29,949 nt of DNA from Bacteroidia bacterium. Its GTDB lineage: Bacteria > Bacteroidota > Bacteroidia > Bacteroidales > Rikenellaceae. The notes under the pieces are model-generated. The model had not been told where the DNA came from and made no database searches. It saw only the letters and a program-made list of their open reading frames with translations. Where the stretch lies: the NCBI GenBank assembly GCA_025999315.1, contig BNXD01000017.1, positions 1-29,949 on the forward strand, given 5' to 3'. Shown here piece after piece: positions 6,431-13,882 of the stretch. The translations under genes were made by a program, and so were the position numbers. The number at the start of each line of letters is the position of its first letter. Within the stretch, counting starts at the first letter, position 1.

Positions 6431-9265
6431 TCAGAACGTCGCCGAGAGTGTGAGCTGGAAGTTGCGTCCCGAACGGAATTCGCGCGGGGTCTGGGTGCGG
6501 GTCTGTATCACACCTGTGGCGTCGATGAATTTGGGGTGTTGAACATAGCTGCACTTCTCGGAGAGGATGTCGCGCGCCGCGCCGCCAAGCTCGAAGATCT
6601 TGCCTATTTTCCAACTGAAGGTCAGGTCGATCATGTTGCGCGGAGTCTCGTACATGTCGGGCAGGTTGTTGTTGAAACTGCTGCCGTCGCTGCCCTGCAC
6701 ACGTCCGATGCCGATGATGCGCTCGCCGATGCGGTTGTAGAGCGCTCCCAGCGTAACGGGCGCCTTTCGGGGCTGGTAGAACACCCCGACGTTGACCAGA
6801 TAGGGCGACTGGCCCTGCATCGGACGGTCGTAGGAGACCCCGGCGCGGGTGATGTGCACCACGCTGCGGATGAGCGAGGCGTTCAGCGTGGCGGTGAAGT
6901 TCGGAAGGCCTATGACATTGAGCTTTTTGCGCACGTCGAGCTCGATGCCGTAGCTGTCGGCCCAGTCGGCGTTCATGAACGTATACTGGATCGTCCCTCC
7001 GGCGTCGATGTAGACCCATTCGATGGGGTCTTTGAAACGTTTGTAGAAGAGAGCCAGCGTGACGGTCTCCCCGGCCGAGGGGTAGAGCTCGTAACGCATC
7101 TCGAGGTTGTGGATGGTGGCCTGCCTAAGGTCGGGGTTGCCGGTGATGCGGCTGAAAATGTCGAAGTCGTAGTAGCTCGAAGGCGACAGCTCGCGGAACT
7201 CCTGACGGTTGACGCTCATGCCATAGGCCAGACGCAGCAGCGACCGGTGGTCGATCTCCAGGCTGGCGTTCACCGATGGGAAGAGGTTGTTGTAGTTGTA
7301 GTCGCTGCTGCGCGTGCGGTTGGAGGAGGCGTTGATGTATGAGGTTATGGCGGCCCGGTAGCTCTCCATGCGCAGCCCGGCGTAGATGTCGAGGCGGCCC
7401 ACGGGGATGTCAACCGCGACGAAGGCGGCCAACGTCGAGCTGCCGGCGGTGTAGTCGTTGGTCTTGCTCGTCTCGTCCTGGATGTGGAGCCTGTCAGGGG
7501 CTCCGAGGTTTCCAGGCTGCATGATCTGCACGGTGGAGAGCGAGGTGAGGTCCGCGGGCAGGGTGTTGACCATGTCCCACTTGTAGGCAAATTCGCGCGT
7601 GCGATAATTGCGCGTTTTCCACTCGCCGAGCAGCCCCGTGCGGAGCTCGATGGCCTTGGCGGCTTTGGTCCCGGGGTTGAGCTTGAGCGAGTAGTTGACC
7701 CCGCCCGTTGCCATGTGCTCGTCCAGAGCGGTGTAGAATCGCTGGATGCTGCTTTGGAAGATGTCGTAGCTCGGAATGCCGTTGGTGGGGTCCGTCTGCC
7801 GCTCGACGATGCGGCGGTCGGGCTGATAACGGTTCGAGTAGGAGTAGCCGGCGTTCCACTCCACGCGGTTGTCGCGCCGGTCGGAGAGGTGATGTTTGCC
7901 CGAGAACTGTCCCGAGTAGGTCGTGCGGCTCTGGTAGAGATATTCGGTCTGCTGCTGCTCGTAGAAGCCGCTCTTGTCGCGCCACCCCTCGCGGAAGGTG
8001 ATGCGGTTGCGTCCCAGCTGGTTGAACACGTTGTGCAGCTCGTAGCGGTTGGTGCGACTGCCTTTCGACTGCGGAGCATAAGAGAGGTTGAGCATCGCCC
8101 CCAGTTTGGCGTCGGTGGTGTAGAGGTCGTCGCGGTAGTTGAAGATCGTTACCGGCGTGTCGCCCTCGGTGTTATAGACCCCGAACTGCCTGTTGACCAT
8201 GTCGGGGATGGTGCGGCTGGCCAGGCTGTAGTTGGCCGCGGCCGAGAGGGCCACCTTGTCGCCCGATCGCAGAGTGCGGCTGCGGCCCATCGAGAAGTTG
8301 AGCTTGCGGTCCCACATCGGACGGCGGGTGCGGATGCCCCAGTCTTCGTTGCCGAAGCCCTCGCGGGTGGTGCGGTCGACCATCGCCGTGTTGCCTATGT
8401 CGACCTTGGCGGGGACGAATCCCGCCAGAGAACGCATGCCGCTGTCGAAGCCCAACCAGTCGGTGGGGCTGCCCTTGGCCTGGTCGAAATCCTTGAAATG
8501 GGTTTGGCTGTTGATCCCCGTGCCGAGAGAGAGGGTCAGAAAGTTGCGCTCGGTCATCCGGGTGCGGATCATCACAAAACCACCCGAGAAGTCGGCCGGG
8601 TATTCGGCCGCCGGGCTCTTGGCGATCATTATGCTCTCGATCTGCGAGCTGGGGATGACATCGAGCGAAAAGGCGCGCGAGTCGGCCTCCGAGCTGGGCT
8701 GCGCCGCACCGTTGATCCATGTGTTGTTGTAGCGCTGCGACAGGCCGCGTACGACGATAAACTTGTCGTCGACCACCGAGATGCCCGATATGCGTCGCAC
8801 CGCCTCGCCGGCATCCTTGTCCTGGCTGCGGCCGATCTGCGCCGAGGAGATGCCGCTGAGCACCGTCTTCGACTGGCGTATCTCGGAGGTAACGGCCACA
8901 TCGCTCTCGGTGGTGCGCCGGGCGGTGGCGACGACCTGCTCCACGACATTGATCTGCTCGTGCAGAGGCACGTCGATCTGCCGCGACTCGCCGTTGCCGA
9001 GGGTGATGGGCTCGGAGACAAAATTATGATAGCCTGTCGTGCCGATACGAAGAGTATAGGCGCCCGTCGGCAGTTTGGAGATGGTGAAGTTGCCCTGGGC
9101 ATCGGCGACGGCGCCCCAAAGGGTGCCTTCGAGCAGGGCCATCGCCCCCGCAACAGGTTGGCCGCTTGCTGCATCCGTTACGCGGCCGCTGATGGAGCCG
9201 CCCTGTCCCCACGCCCGCATGGTCAGGGCGGCAAGGAGGAGCGACGCAGTTAAAATTTTTTTCAT
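6431..9265 (-). CDS. TonB-dependent outer-membrane receptor with N-terminal carboxypeptidase-regulatory-like domain
   Basis: The 944-residue product starts with a signal peptide (MKKILTASLLLAALTMRAWGQ). Residues about 22-105 form a carboxypeptidase-D regulatory-like beta-sandwich (GSISGRVTDAASGQPVAGA). A plug follows (about 110-240, with DAGEAVRRISGISVVDDKFI, VRGLSQRYNNTWING and AAEYPADFSGG), then a long beta-barrel ending in Phe (FQLTLSATF). It would import a ligand across the outer membrane with TonB-ExbBD energy. There is no SusD-like partner; the next gene encodes a beta-helix lipoprotein that may play that role. I chose the ATG with the signal peptide at 9265; a -7 box lies 37 bases upstream. 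The substrate is unknown. Confidence 0.92.
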   Translation of the reverse strand: MKKILTASLLLAALTMRAWGQGGSISGRVTDAASGQPVAGAMALLEGTLWGAVADAQGNFTISKLPTGAYTLRIGTTGYHNFVSEPITLGNGESRQIDVPLHEQINVVEQVVATARRTTESDVAVTSEIRQSKTVLSGISSAQIGRSQDKDAGEAVRRISGISVVDDKFIVVRGLSQRYNNTWINGAAQPSSEADSRAFSLDVIPSSQIESIMIAKSPAAEYPADFSGGFVMIRTRMTERNFLTLSLGTGINSQTHFKDFDQAKGSPTDWLGFDSGMRSLAGFVPAKVDIGNTAMVDRTTREGFGNEDWGIRTRRPMWDRKLNFSMGRSRTLRSGDKVALSAAANYSLASRTIPDMVNRQFGVYNTEGDTPVTIFNYRDDLYTTDAKLGAMLNLSYAPQSKGSRTNRYELHNVFNQLGRNRITFREGWRDKSGFYEQQQTEYLYQSRTTYSGQFSGKHHLSDRRDNRVEWNAGYSYSNRYQPDRRIVERQTDPTNGIPSYDIFQSSIQRFYTALDEHMATGGVNYSLKLNPGTKAAKAIELRTGLLGEWKTRNYRTREFAYKWDMVNTLPADLTSLSTVQIMQPGNLGAPDRLHIQDETSKTNDYTAGSSTLAAFVAVDIPVGRLDIYAGLRMESYRAAITSYINASSNRTRSSDYNYNNLFPSVNASLEIDHRSLLRLAYGMSVNRQEFRELSPSSYYDFDIFSRITGNPDLRQATIHNLEMRYELYPSAGETVTLALFYKRFKDPIEWVYIDAGGTIQYTFMNADWADSYGIELDVRKKLNVIGLPNFTATLNASLIRSVVHITRAGVSYDRPMQGQSPYLVNVGVFYQPRKAPVTLGALYNRIGERIIGIGRVQGSDGSSFNNNLPDMYETPRNMIDLTFSWKIGKIFELGGAARDILSEKCSYVQHPKFIDATGVIQTRTQTPREFRSGRNFQLTLSATF

Positions 9266-9301
9266 AGCGATACTTTATCCCTTTTGGTTTGTTTGACGGG
9301 A

Positions 9302-9309
9302 CAAAAGTA
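9302..9309 (-). promoter_or_regulatory. -7 box of the TonB receptor gene
   Basis: On the minus strand this reads TACTTTTG, a match to TAnnTTTG. It is 36 bases before the ATG codon (9265-9263). It lies directly downstream of the mgtA terminator, which separates the two units. Confidence 0.6.
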
Positions 9310-9333
9310 TCGGCTCGTTGTTGCGTAATCCTT

Positions 9334-9378
9334 AAAAAAATCTTACCGTTGCATGACCTTTGCGTTAAGGAAAGGTTA
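9334..9378 (-). terminator. Probable terminator of mgtA
   Basis: On the minus strand an outer ACCGT/ACGGT pair encloses ACCTTT/AAAGGT, followed by AAGA and seven T residues (A tract 9334-9340 on plus). It starts a few bases after the mgtA stop at 9386. The stem is interrupted, so the call is moderate. Confidence 0.45.
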
Positions 9379-9385
9379 CGGTCGC

Positions 9386-12061
9386 CTACAGCCACCGGGT
9401 GAAACGGCGGATATACCACTGTTTGACCACCTGGGTCAGCACGCAGTAGCACACCAGCGTTATGGCCAGCCACACGAAGTAGCCGCCCGACAGGGGGCGA
9501 AAACCCACCCGGCTTCCCAGCGAGGTGAAGGTGAAGACGATGCCCACGGCCATGATCAGGAACGTCAACGCCATGACCGGCCACGAGGCGCGGCTCTGCA
9601 GGAAGGGTATCTTGCGCGTGCGGATCATGTGCACGACGAGGGTCTGGGAGAGCAGGCTCTCGATGAACCATCCGGTGTGGAAGATCTGCTGGAAAGCGAT
9701 CCGGTCGCCCGCCGCCAGGCCGAAGTAGGCCCCGCCCAGCATCTGCGGCCCGATGACAAAAAACATCAGAAGATAGGTGGTTATGTCGAAGATCGAGCTG
9801 ATGGGGCCGACGTAGATCATAAAACGGCTCAGGTCCGAGGCGTCCCACTTGCGAGGCTTGAGAAGATACTCTTTGTCGACCGTGTCGAAGGGGATGGTGG
9901 TCTGGGATATGTCGTAGAGCAGGTTGTTGATCAGGATGTGGATGGGCAGCATCGGCAAAAAAGGCAGAAAGGCGCTGGCCGCCAGCACGCTGAACATGTT
10001 GCCGAAGTTGGAGCTGGCCGTCATCTTGATATACTTCATGATGTTGCCGAAAATCTTGCGCCCCTCGAGCACCCCCTCCTCTAGCACCATCAGGTCCTTC
10101 TCCAGCAGGATGATGTCGGCGCTCTCCTTGGCGATGTCCACCGCCGTGTCTACCGAGATGCCGATGTCGGACTGTCGCAGCGCCGAGGCGTCGTTGATGC
10201 CGTCGCCAAGGAACCCGACGGTGTTGTCCAACTCCTGCAGCATGGTGATGATCTGCGTCTTCTGCATCGGGGTAAGCTTGGAGAAGACCTTGGTGCAGAC
10301 CACCCTCTTTTGCAGCTCCTCGTAGGACATTCGCTCCATCTCGGGGCCGGTCATGGCGTGGGTCGTGTCGACGCCCACCTGGCGGCAGATGGTCTTGACC
10401 ACCGCCTCGTTGTCGCCCGAGAGCACCTTGACCTCCACCCCGTGGGCGTGGAGCTGTGCGATGGCCTTCTCGGCCGAGACCTTCGGCGGGTCGAGGAAGG
10501 CCAGAAAGCCGATCAGCACCATATCCTGCTCGTCCTCGACTGCAAAATCGAGCTCCTTCTCGATCCAGCTCTTCTGGGCCACTGCCAGCACGCGCATACC
10601 CTCGCCGTTCATGCCGTTGGCGTCGGCCAGGGCGAGGTTTTTGATGCGATCGCTCATGGGGACCACCTCCCCGTTCACCTCCACGTGCGAACAGATGGAG
10701 AGCATCTCTTCGATGGCTCCCTTGGTGATGATCTGGCGTTTGCCGTCGTTTTTCTCGATGATCACCGACATGCGGCGGCGGTTGAAGTCGAACGGTATCT
10801 CGTCGACCTTCTTGTAGCTGCGGCCCAGCGTCTGCAGGCCGAGCTCCTTGGCGTGCGAGAGGATCGCCTGGTCGATCAGGTTCTTAAGGCCGGTCTGGAA
10901 GTAGCTGTTGAAGTAGGCGTGGCGCAATACGCGCTTGTCCTCGTTGCCGTCGACGTTCATGTATCGCTCCAGAACGATCTTGTCGTGGGTCAGGGTGCCG
11001 GTCTTGTCGGTGCAGAGGATGTTCATCGCACCGAAGTTCTGTATGGCGTTGAGGTTCTTGACGATAGTTTTGCGTTTGGACATCGTTACGGCTCCCTTGG
11101 CCAGGTTCGAGGTAACGATCATGGGCAGCATCTCGGGCGTCAGACCGACGGCCACCGAGACGGCGAAGACGAAGGCGTCGAACCAGCTGCCCTTGGTCAG
11201 TCCGTTGACCAGAAAGACGAACGGTACCATCACCAGCATGAACCTGATCAGCAGCAGGCTCACCTTGTTGATCCCCAGGTCGAAGCTGGTCTGGGCGCGA
11301 ACGCCGACGATGCTCTTGGCGATGGTGCCCAGGTAGGTCGACTGGCCGGTGGCGAAGACGATGCCCAGGGCCGAGCCGCTGATGACGTTCGAGCCCATGA
11401 AGCAGATGTTGTTCAGCTCGACCACGCTGCCAGTCTTCTGGTCGCGCTCCTGCAGCTCGGGGGTCTTCTCGATGGCGTCCGACTCGCCGGTGAGCGACGA
11501 CTGGCTGACAAAGAGGTCTTTCGACTCGACGATGCGCATGTCGGCCGGGATCATGTCGCCTGCCGCCAGATAGACCAGATCGCCCGGAACGATCTCCTCG
11601 ATGGCGATCTCCCGGCTGCTCTTCGACCCGTCCCGATAGACCGAGGCGGTGTTGGTGACCATCTTCTGCAGCGCCTCCGACGCCCGGTTGGATTTGAACT
11701 CCTGCACGAACCTGAGAATGCCGCTCACCAGCACCATAGTCGTGATGATGATCACCGTGGTCCATTCGCGGTCCTCGGGCCGGGCCAATAGCACATCGAG
11801 CACCACCGAGACCAGCGCCAGCCCCATCAATATGCCGATGAAAGGGTTGATGAAGGTCTTGATGAGCATGATCAGCCCCCTGTCGCGCCGCTCGCGCACG
11901 ATCTCGTTCTCGCCGAACTCTTTTGTGCGATCCTCGACCTGTTCTTCATCGAGACCTCCGCGCGAGGTCTCGAAATAGCTGTAGGCGACCTCGATGGGCT
12001 GTGTTGCAGCCAGAAATATCTTTTCGGTGTTGAACTGCGTGATTTTTCTCTCTTTTTTCAT
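9386..12061 (-). CDS. mgtA: Magnesium-translocating P-type ATPase (type IIIB)
   Basis: This 891-residue inner-membrane pump imports Mg2+ using ATP. It carries the phosphorylation motif CTDKTGTLT with Asp352, the TGES motif (SLTGESDA), the hinge GDGINDASALR, and the type IIIB transmembrane signature VGLTPEMLPMIVTSNLAKGA. Hydrophobic helices are visible at residues about 60-115, 255-320 and in the last 200 residues. Length agrees with E. coli MgtA (898). I chose the ATG at 12061, preceded by AGGTAAGAG at ribosome-binding-site distance; a start 15 codons upstream adds an unlikely hydrophilic tail. A leader of about 300 bases with stem-loops precedes it, so Mg2+-responsive control in the leader is possible but not shown. 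Confidence 0.95.
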   Translation of the reverse strand: MKKERKITQFNTEKIFLAATQPIEVAYSYFETSRGGLDEEQVEDRTKEFGENEIVRERRDRGLIMLIKTFINPFIGILMGLALVSVVLDVLLARPEDREWTTVIIITTMVLVSGILRFVQEFKSNRASEALQKMVTNTASVYRDGSKSSREIAIEEIVPGDLVYLAAGDMIPADMRIVESKDLFVSQSSLTGESDAIEKTPELQERDQKTGSVVELNNICFMGSNVISGSALGIVFATGQSTYLGTIAKSIVGVRAQTSFDLGINKVSLLLIRFMLVMVPFVFLVNGLTKGSWFDAFVFAVSVAVGLTPEMLPMIVTSNLAKGAVTMSKRKTIVKNLNAIQNFGAMNILCTDKTGTLTHDKIVLERYMNVDGNEDKRVLRHAYFNSYFQTGLKNLIDQAILSHAKELGLQTLGRSYKKVDEIPFDFNRRRMSVIIEKNDGKRQIITKGAIEEMLSICSHVEVNGEVVPMSDRIKNLALADANGMNGEGMRVLAVAQKSWIEKELDFAVEDEQDMVLIGFLAFLDPPKVSAEKAIAQLHAHGVEVKVLSGDNEAVVKTICRQVGVDTTHAMTGPEMERMSYEELQKRVVCTKVFSKLTPMQKTQIITMLQELDNTVGFLGDGINDASALRQSDIGISVDTAVDIAKESADIILLEKDLMVLEEGVLEGRKIFGNIMKYIKMTASSNFGNMFSVLAASAFLPFLPMLPIHILINNLLYDISQTTIPFDTVDKEYLLKPRKWDASDLSRFMIYVGPISSIFDITTYLLMFFVIGPQMLGGAYFGLAAGDRIAFQQIFHTGWFIESLLSQTLVVHMIRTRKIPFLQSRASWPVMALTFLIMAVGIVFTFTSLGSRVGFRPLSGGYFVWLAITLVCYCVLTQVVKQWYIRRFTRWL

Positions 12062-12366
12062 GGCTCTTACCTGTTTAAAATTGCTGTTTGCCGAATGCGA
12101 CGCCACACCTCGCCCGGAGCAAAGGCTCGCGCGGGGAGGGCAGATTCAACGGGAGAGTCAGGTGAAAGCCGAGAGCAGGAACAGAACGTTCCTTATCCCG
12201 AGGCGGTTGCGATGCGTGAAGTGTGCCATGGCAAAAGGGTTTTGGCACATTCGGTTACGCCCGCCGGGTGATGGTTTAAATGGCGTCCGAATGTGGCAGG
12301 TTGTGAGATTTTCGCGGAACGGAGTCCATTTTTGTGATTGGTTTTCAGATTTGCGTTGCAAAGGTG
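12062..12366 (-). promoter_or_regulatory. Long structured leader upstream of mgtA
   Basis: No gene lies between the divergent starts of mgtA and the META lipoprotein. On the minus strand, CACCTTTG (12366-12359) resembles the -7 box with C for T at the first position. From there the leader would be about 300 bases. It contains a 9-bp perfect inverted repeat CACATTCGG (12246-12254) with CCGAATGTG (12287-12295), and a neighbouring GTGCCA/TGGCAC stem (12223-12228 with 12243-12248) that overlaps the first by three bases, so the two may be alternatives. E. coli mgtA also has a long regulatory leader, but no sequence kinship is visible. Confidence 0.4.
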
Positions 12367-12407
12367 ATGATTATTTTTGGAAATATCAATCGGAGAGATT
12401 TTTTTTG

Positions 12408-12415
12408 TACTTTTA
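12408..12415 (+). promoter_or_regulatory. Possible -7 box of the META lipoprotein gene
   Basis: TACTTTTA differs from TAnnTTTG only in the last base and follows a run of eight T residues. It ends 18 bases before the ATG at 12434, giving a short leader. Confidence 0.4.
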
Positions 12416-12433
12416 ACGAAATTCTCAACCATT

Positions 12434-12898
12434 ATGAAGACAATTGCAATCGTTCTTTTCGCTGCGATGGCCGTCGCATGTTGCAGCCAGAGAAATACCA
12501 CCAAAAGCGCCCCCGCATCGTCGGACAAGACGGCCGCAACGAGCGTGCAGGGTCCGCTCACCGAGCGTTACTGGAAGCTGACCGAGCTGGGCGGCAAACC
12601 GGTCAAGCCTTCGGGCCAGCAGAAAGAGGCGCACCTTATCTTCAAGGCTCAGGACGGCGGGGTCAGCGGCTGCGCAGGGTGCAACAACCTGACGGGCGCA
12701 TACACGCTCGAAGGGCAGAAGCTCACCTTCGGCAATGTCGCTTCTACCAAAATGATGTGCCTGGACATGAGCACCGAAGATGCTTTTGTGAAGATTTTCA
12801 CGCAGGTTGCCTCCTACGGCGTGCAGGGCGACAGGATGTGGCTGAATGACGCCTCGGGCAAGACCCTCGCCTCGTTCGTCGAGGTGTTGATGAAGTAG
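12434..12898 (+). CDS. META-domain (HslJ-like) lipoprotein
   Basis: The 154-residue product begins MKTIAIVLFAAMAVACCSQRN, a lipoprotein signal with the acylated Cys at position 16 or 17. It continues with a META domain: RYWKLTELGGKPV, then GGVSGCAGCNNLTGAYTLEG, TFGNVASTKMMCLD and FVKIFTQVASYGVQGD. META proteins such as HslJ are small envelope proteins of uncertain role, linked to stress or novobiocin resistance in E. coli. I chose ATG 12434 because it starts the signal peptide; the extension upstream would run through the promoter. It is divergent from mgtA and followed by repeat DNA, so it is probably monocistronic. Confidence 0.88.
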   Translation: MKTIAIVLFAAMAVACCSQRNTTKSAPASSDKTAATSVQGPLTERYWKLTELGGKPVKPSGQQKEAHLIFKAQDGGVSGCAGCNNLTGAYTLEGQKLTFGNVASTKMMCLDMSTEDAFVKIFTQVASYGVQGDRMWLNDASGKTLASFVEVLMK

Positions 12899-13328
12899 AG
12901 AGGATTTGGCGCCCCGGCCTTGTCAGGGAGGGGCTCGGCGCTGAGACTTTAAGCTTGGCCTTTTGTCGGATGTTTACCGAAGGCCGTTGCGCGCGGGGCG
13001 GGAAGTTGGCGGGCAAAGGGATGCCCGCCTTCCTCCTGATGTTGGCGAGCAGAGAGACGCTCGCCTCTGCGCTCGGCTTGTCGTTTGTCGAGAAGTACCT
13101 CGGCAGAGAGTTCGAGCAAGTTCGACGGCATTCGGCTTGGCGTTTGCGGCCCGCAGACGGCGGTGGGCTGTCCTGTGGTGGTCGGACCCGATGCCGTAAG
13201 GCAAGGGCGTGCTGGCAATATTCTGCAGCCCTCCGCCCCAAAGCGCCCCAAAAGCACCCAAAAAGCACAGAGTGTGGCTGCGGCTGTGCGCGGCTCTGCG
13301 AGCCGCAATGACAATACTTCTCATTTTG

Positions 13329-13405
13329 CAGTTTTGCTTGTCAAAACTGCCGACTCCCTCGCCCGGCAGCGGCTTTAGCCGCTGGGGGGGGCGGGCGGGG
13401 AGTCG
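13329..13405. repeat. Triple-hairpin repeat module, copy 2
   Basis: The stems are CAGTTTTG/CAAAACTG (13329-13336 with 13342-13349), CGACTCCC/GGGAGTCG (13351-13358 with 13398-13405) and, inside the latter, CAGCGGCT/AGCCGCTG (13367-13374 with 13377-13384). Compared with 165-238, the first loop changes from CCTGC to CTTGT and the inner stem gains a base pair, so all three stems are kept. Confidence 0.7.
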
Positions 13406-13432
13406 AAAAACAGGCAGCGTTCTTGCTTTGAC

Positions 13433-13490
13433 CTTAAGTTTGTCCGTTGTCAATAGTCTTCTGAGCCCGCTACGCGCGGGGCGGTTCTTT
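13433..13490 (+). repeat. Repeat module carrying a TAAGTTTG box, copy 2
   Basis: This is the same block as 491-549, with TAAGTTTG at 13435-13442. No gene follows it on this strand before the converging M23 gene, so if the box is active it would transcribe the hairpins and the rod up to 13760. Confidence 0.55.
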
Positions 13491-13532
13491 TTGGCTCGCA
13501 AAGAGACGCTCGCCTTACTCCTTCGCGCCTCG

Positions 13533-13558
13533 GCCATTGCCGAGCGAGCTCGGATGGC
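13533..13558. repeat. Covarying hairpin, copy with GCCAT/ATGGC and CCGAG/CTCGG
   Basis: GCCAT (13533-13537) pairs with ATGGC (13554-13558), and CCGAG (13540-13544) with CTCGG (13549-13553), with loop CGAG and a TG bulge. It is flanked by CGCGCCTCG on the left and TCTCGGCTTGGCGTCG on the right. Related hairpins at 26014-26037 and 26426-26454 have the same flanks but different paired bases. Confidence 0.65.
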
Positions 13559-13601
13559 TCTCGGCTTGGCGTCGTTTGCCGCCAAAAAGAGCGAAAAACC
13601 G

Positions 13602-13760
13602 CCCGGCGGTGAGCGACGGGCTAAATTGCCTTGGTCCTCGCTGCGACGCCAAACCTCCTCCTTTTAGTCCCCTTTGGGGGCCTAACGTCGTCAAACAAGT
13701 GGCGTCGCTGTTCGCTTGGCCCTGCGCCAATTTTTGAACCGCCCGTCGCTCAATGCCGGG
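13602..13760. repeat. Rod-shaped element of three concentric inverted repeats
   Basis: The outer arms 13602-13621 and 13741-13760 are complementary at 18 of 20 positions. The middle arms GCGACGCCA (13643-13651) and TGGCGTCGC (13700-13708) pair perfectly. The core at 13665-13683 folds as TAG.CCCC-TTT-GGGG..CTA. All three nest, giving a long imperfect hairpin of 159 bases. A CGCCCC/GGGGCG hairpin (13768-13782) follows. It could be a small RNA or a miniature mobile element; no terminal target duplication was seen. Confidence 0.6.
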
Positions 13761-13882
13761 ATTGCTTCGCCCCTGCGGGGCGATTGGGGTGAATTTACTT
13801 TTTTGACTGTAAAAAACCCCTAACCTTAAAAATGTATAATCTATACTGAAATATCAGGCCGGAAGGCGGTGGGTGTCGAGGC

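Larger units (their letters stand above)
12899..13882. repeat. Gene-free repeat mosaic (copy C), about 1 kb
   Basis: No credible gene is present. In order it holds: hairpin GGCGGGC/GCCCGCC (13008-13029), a sister hairpin GGCGAGC/GCTCGCC (13044-13065), a hairpin after TACCTCGGC (13103-13125), the GGCCCGCAGACGGCGG block (from 13146, with TGCAGCCCTCCGC at 13224), the triple-hairpin module (13329-13405), the TAAGTTTG-bearing module (13433-13490), a 10-bp hairpin (13533-13558) and the rod-shaped inverted repeat (13602-13760). Most of these recur elsewhere in the window in a different order. Open frames in this region repeat as near-identical peptides only because the DNA repeats. Confidence 0.75.

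Noticed and set aside
7484..9253. A 589-codon plus-strand frame opposite the TonB receptor
   Set aside because: It is antisense to the receptor plug and barrel and lacks a domain or a promoter.
10310..11791. A 493-codon plus-strand frame opposite mgtA
   Set aside because: It is His/Asp/Val-rich antisense of the P-type ATPase motifs.
12158..12361. A 67-codon minus-strand frame in the mgtA leader (starts MQRKSENQSQ)
   Set aside because: There is no ribosome-binding site, and the composition looks random. A regulatory leader peptide remains conceivable but nothing supports it.
13209..13667. Small frames giving similar peptides (LARKETLALLLRAS at 13 kb, LARKKTLALLLRAS at 26 kb)
   Set aside because: The likeness comes from the repeated DNA: the frame runs through hairpins whose changes follow base pairing and not codons. 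A coding role cannot be wholly excluded.
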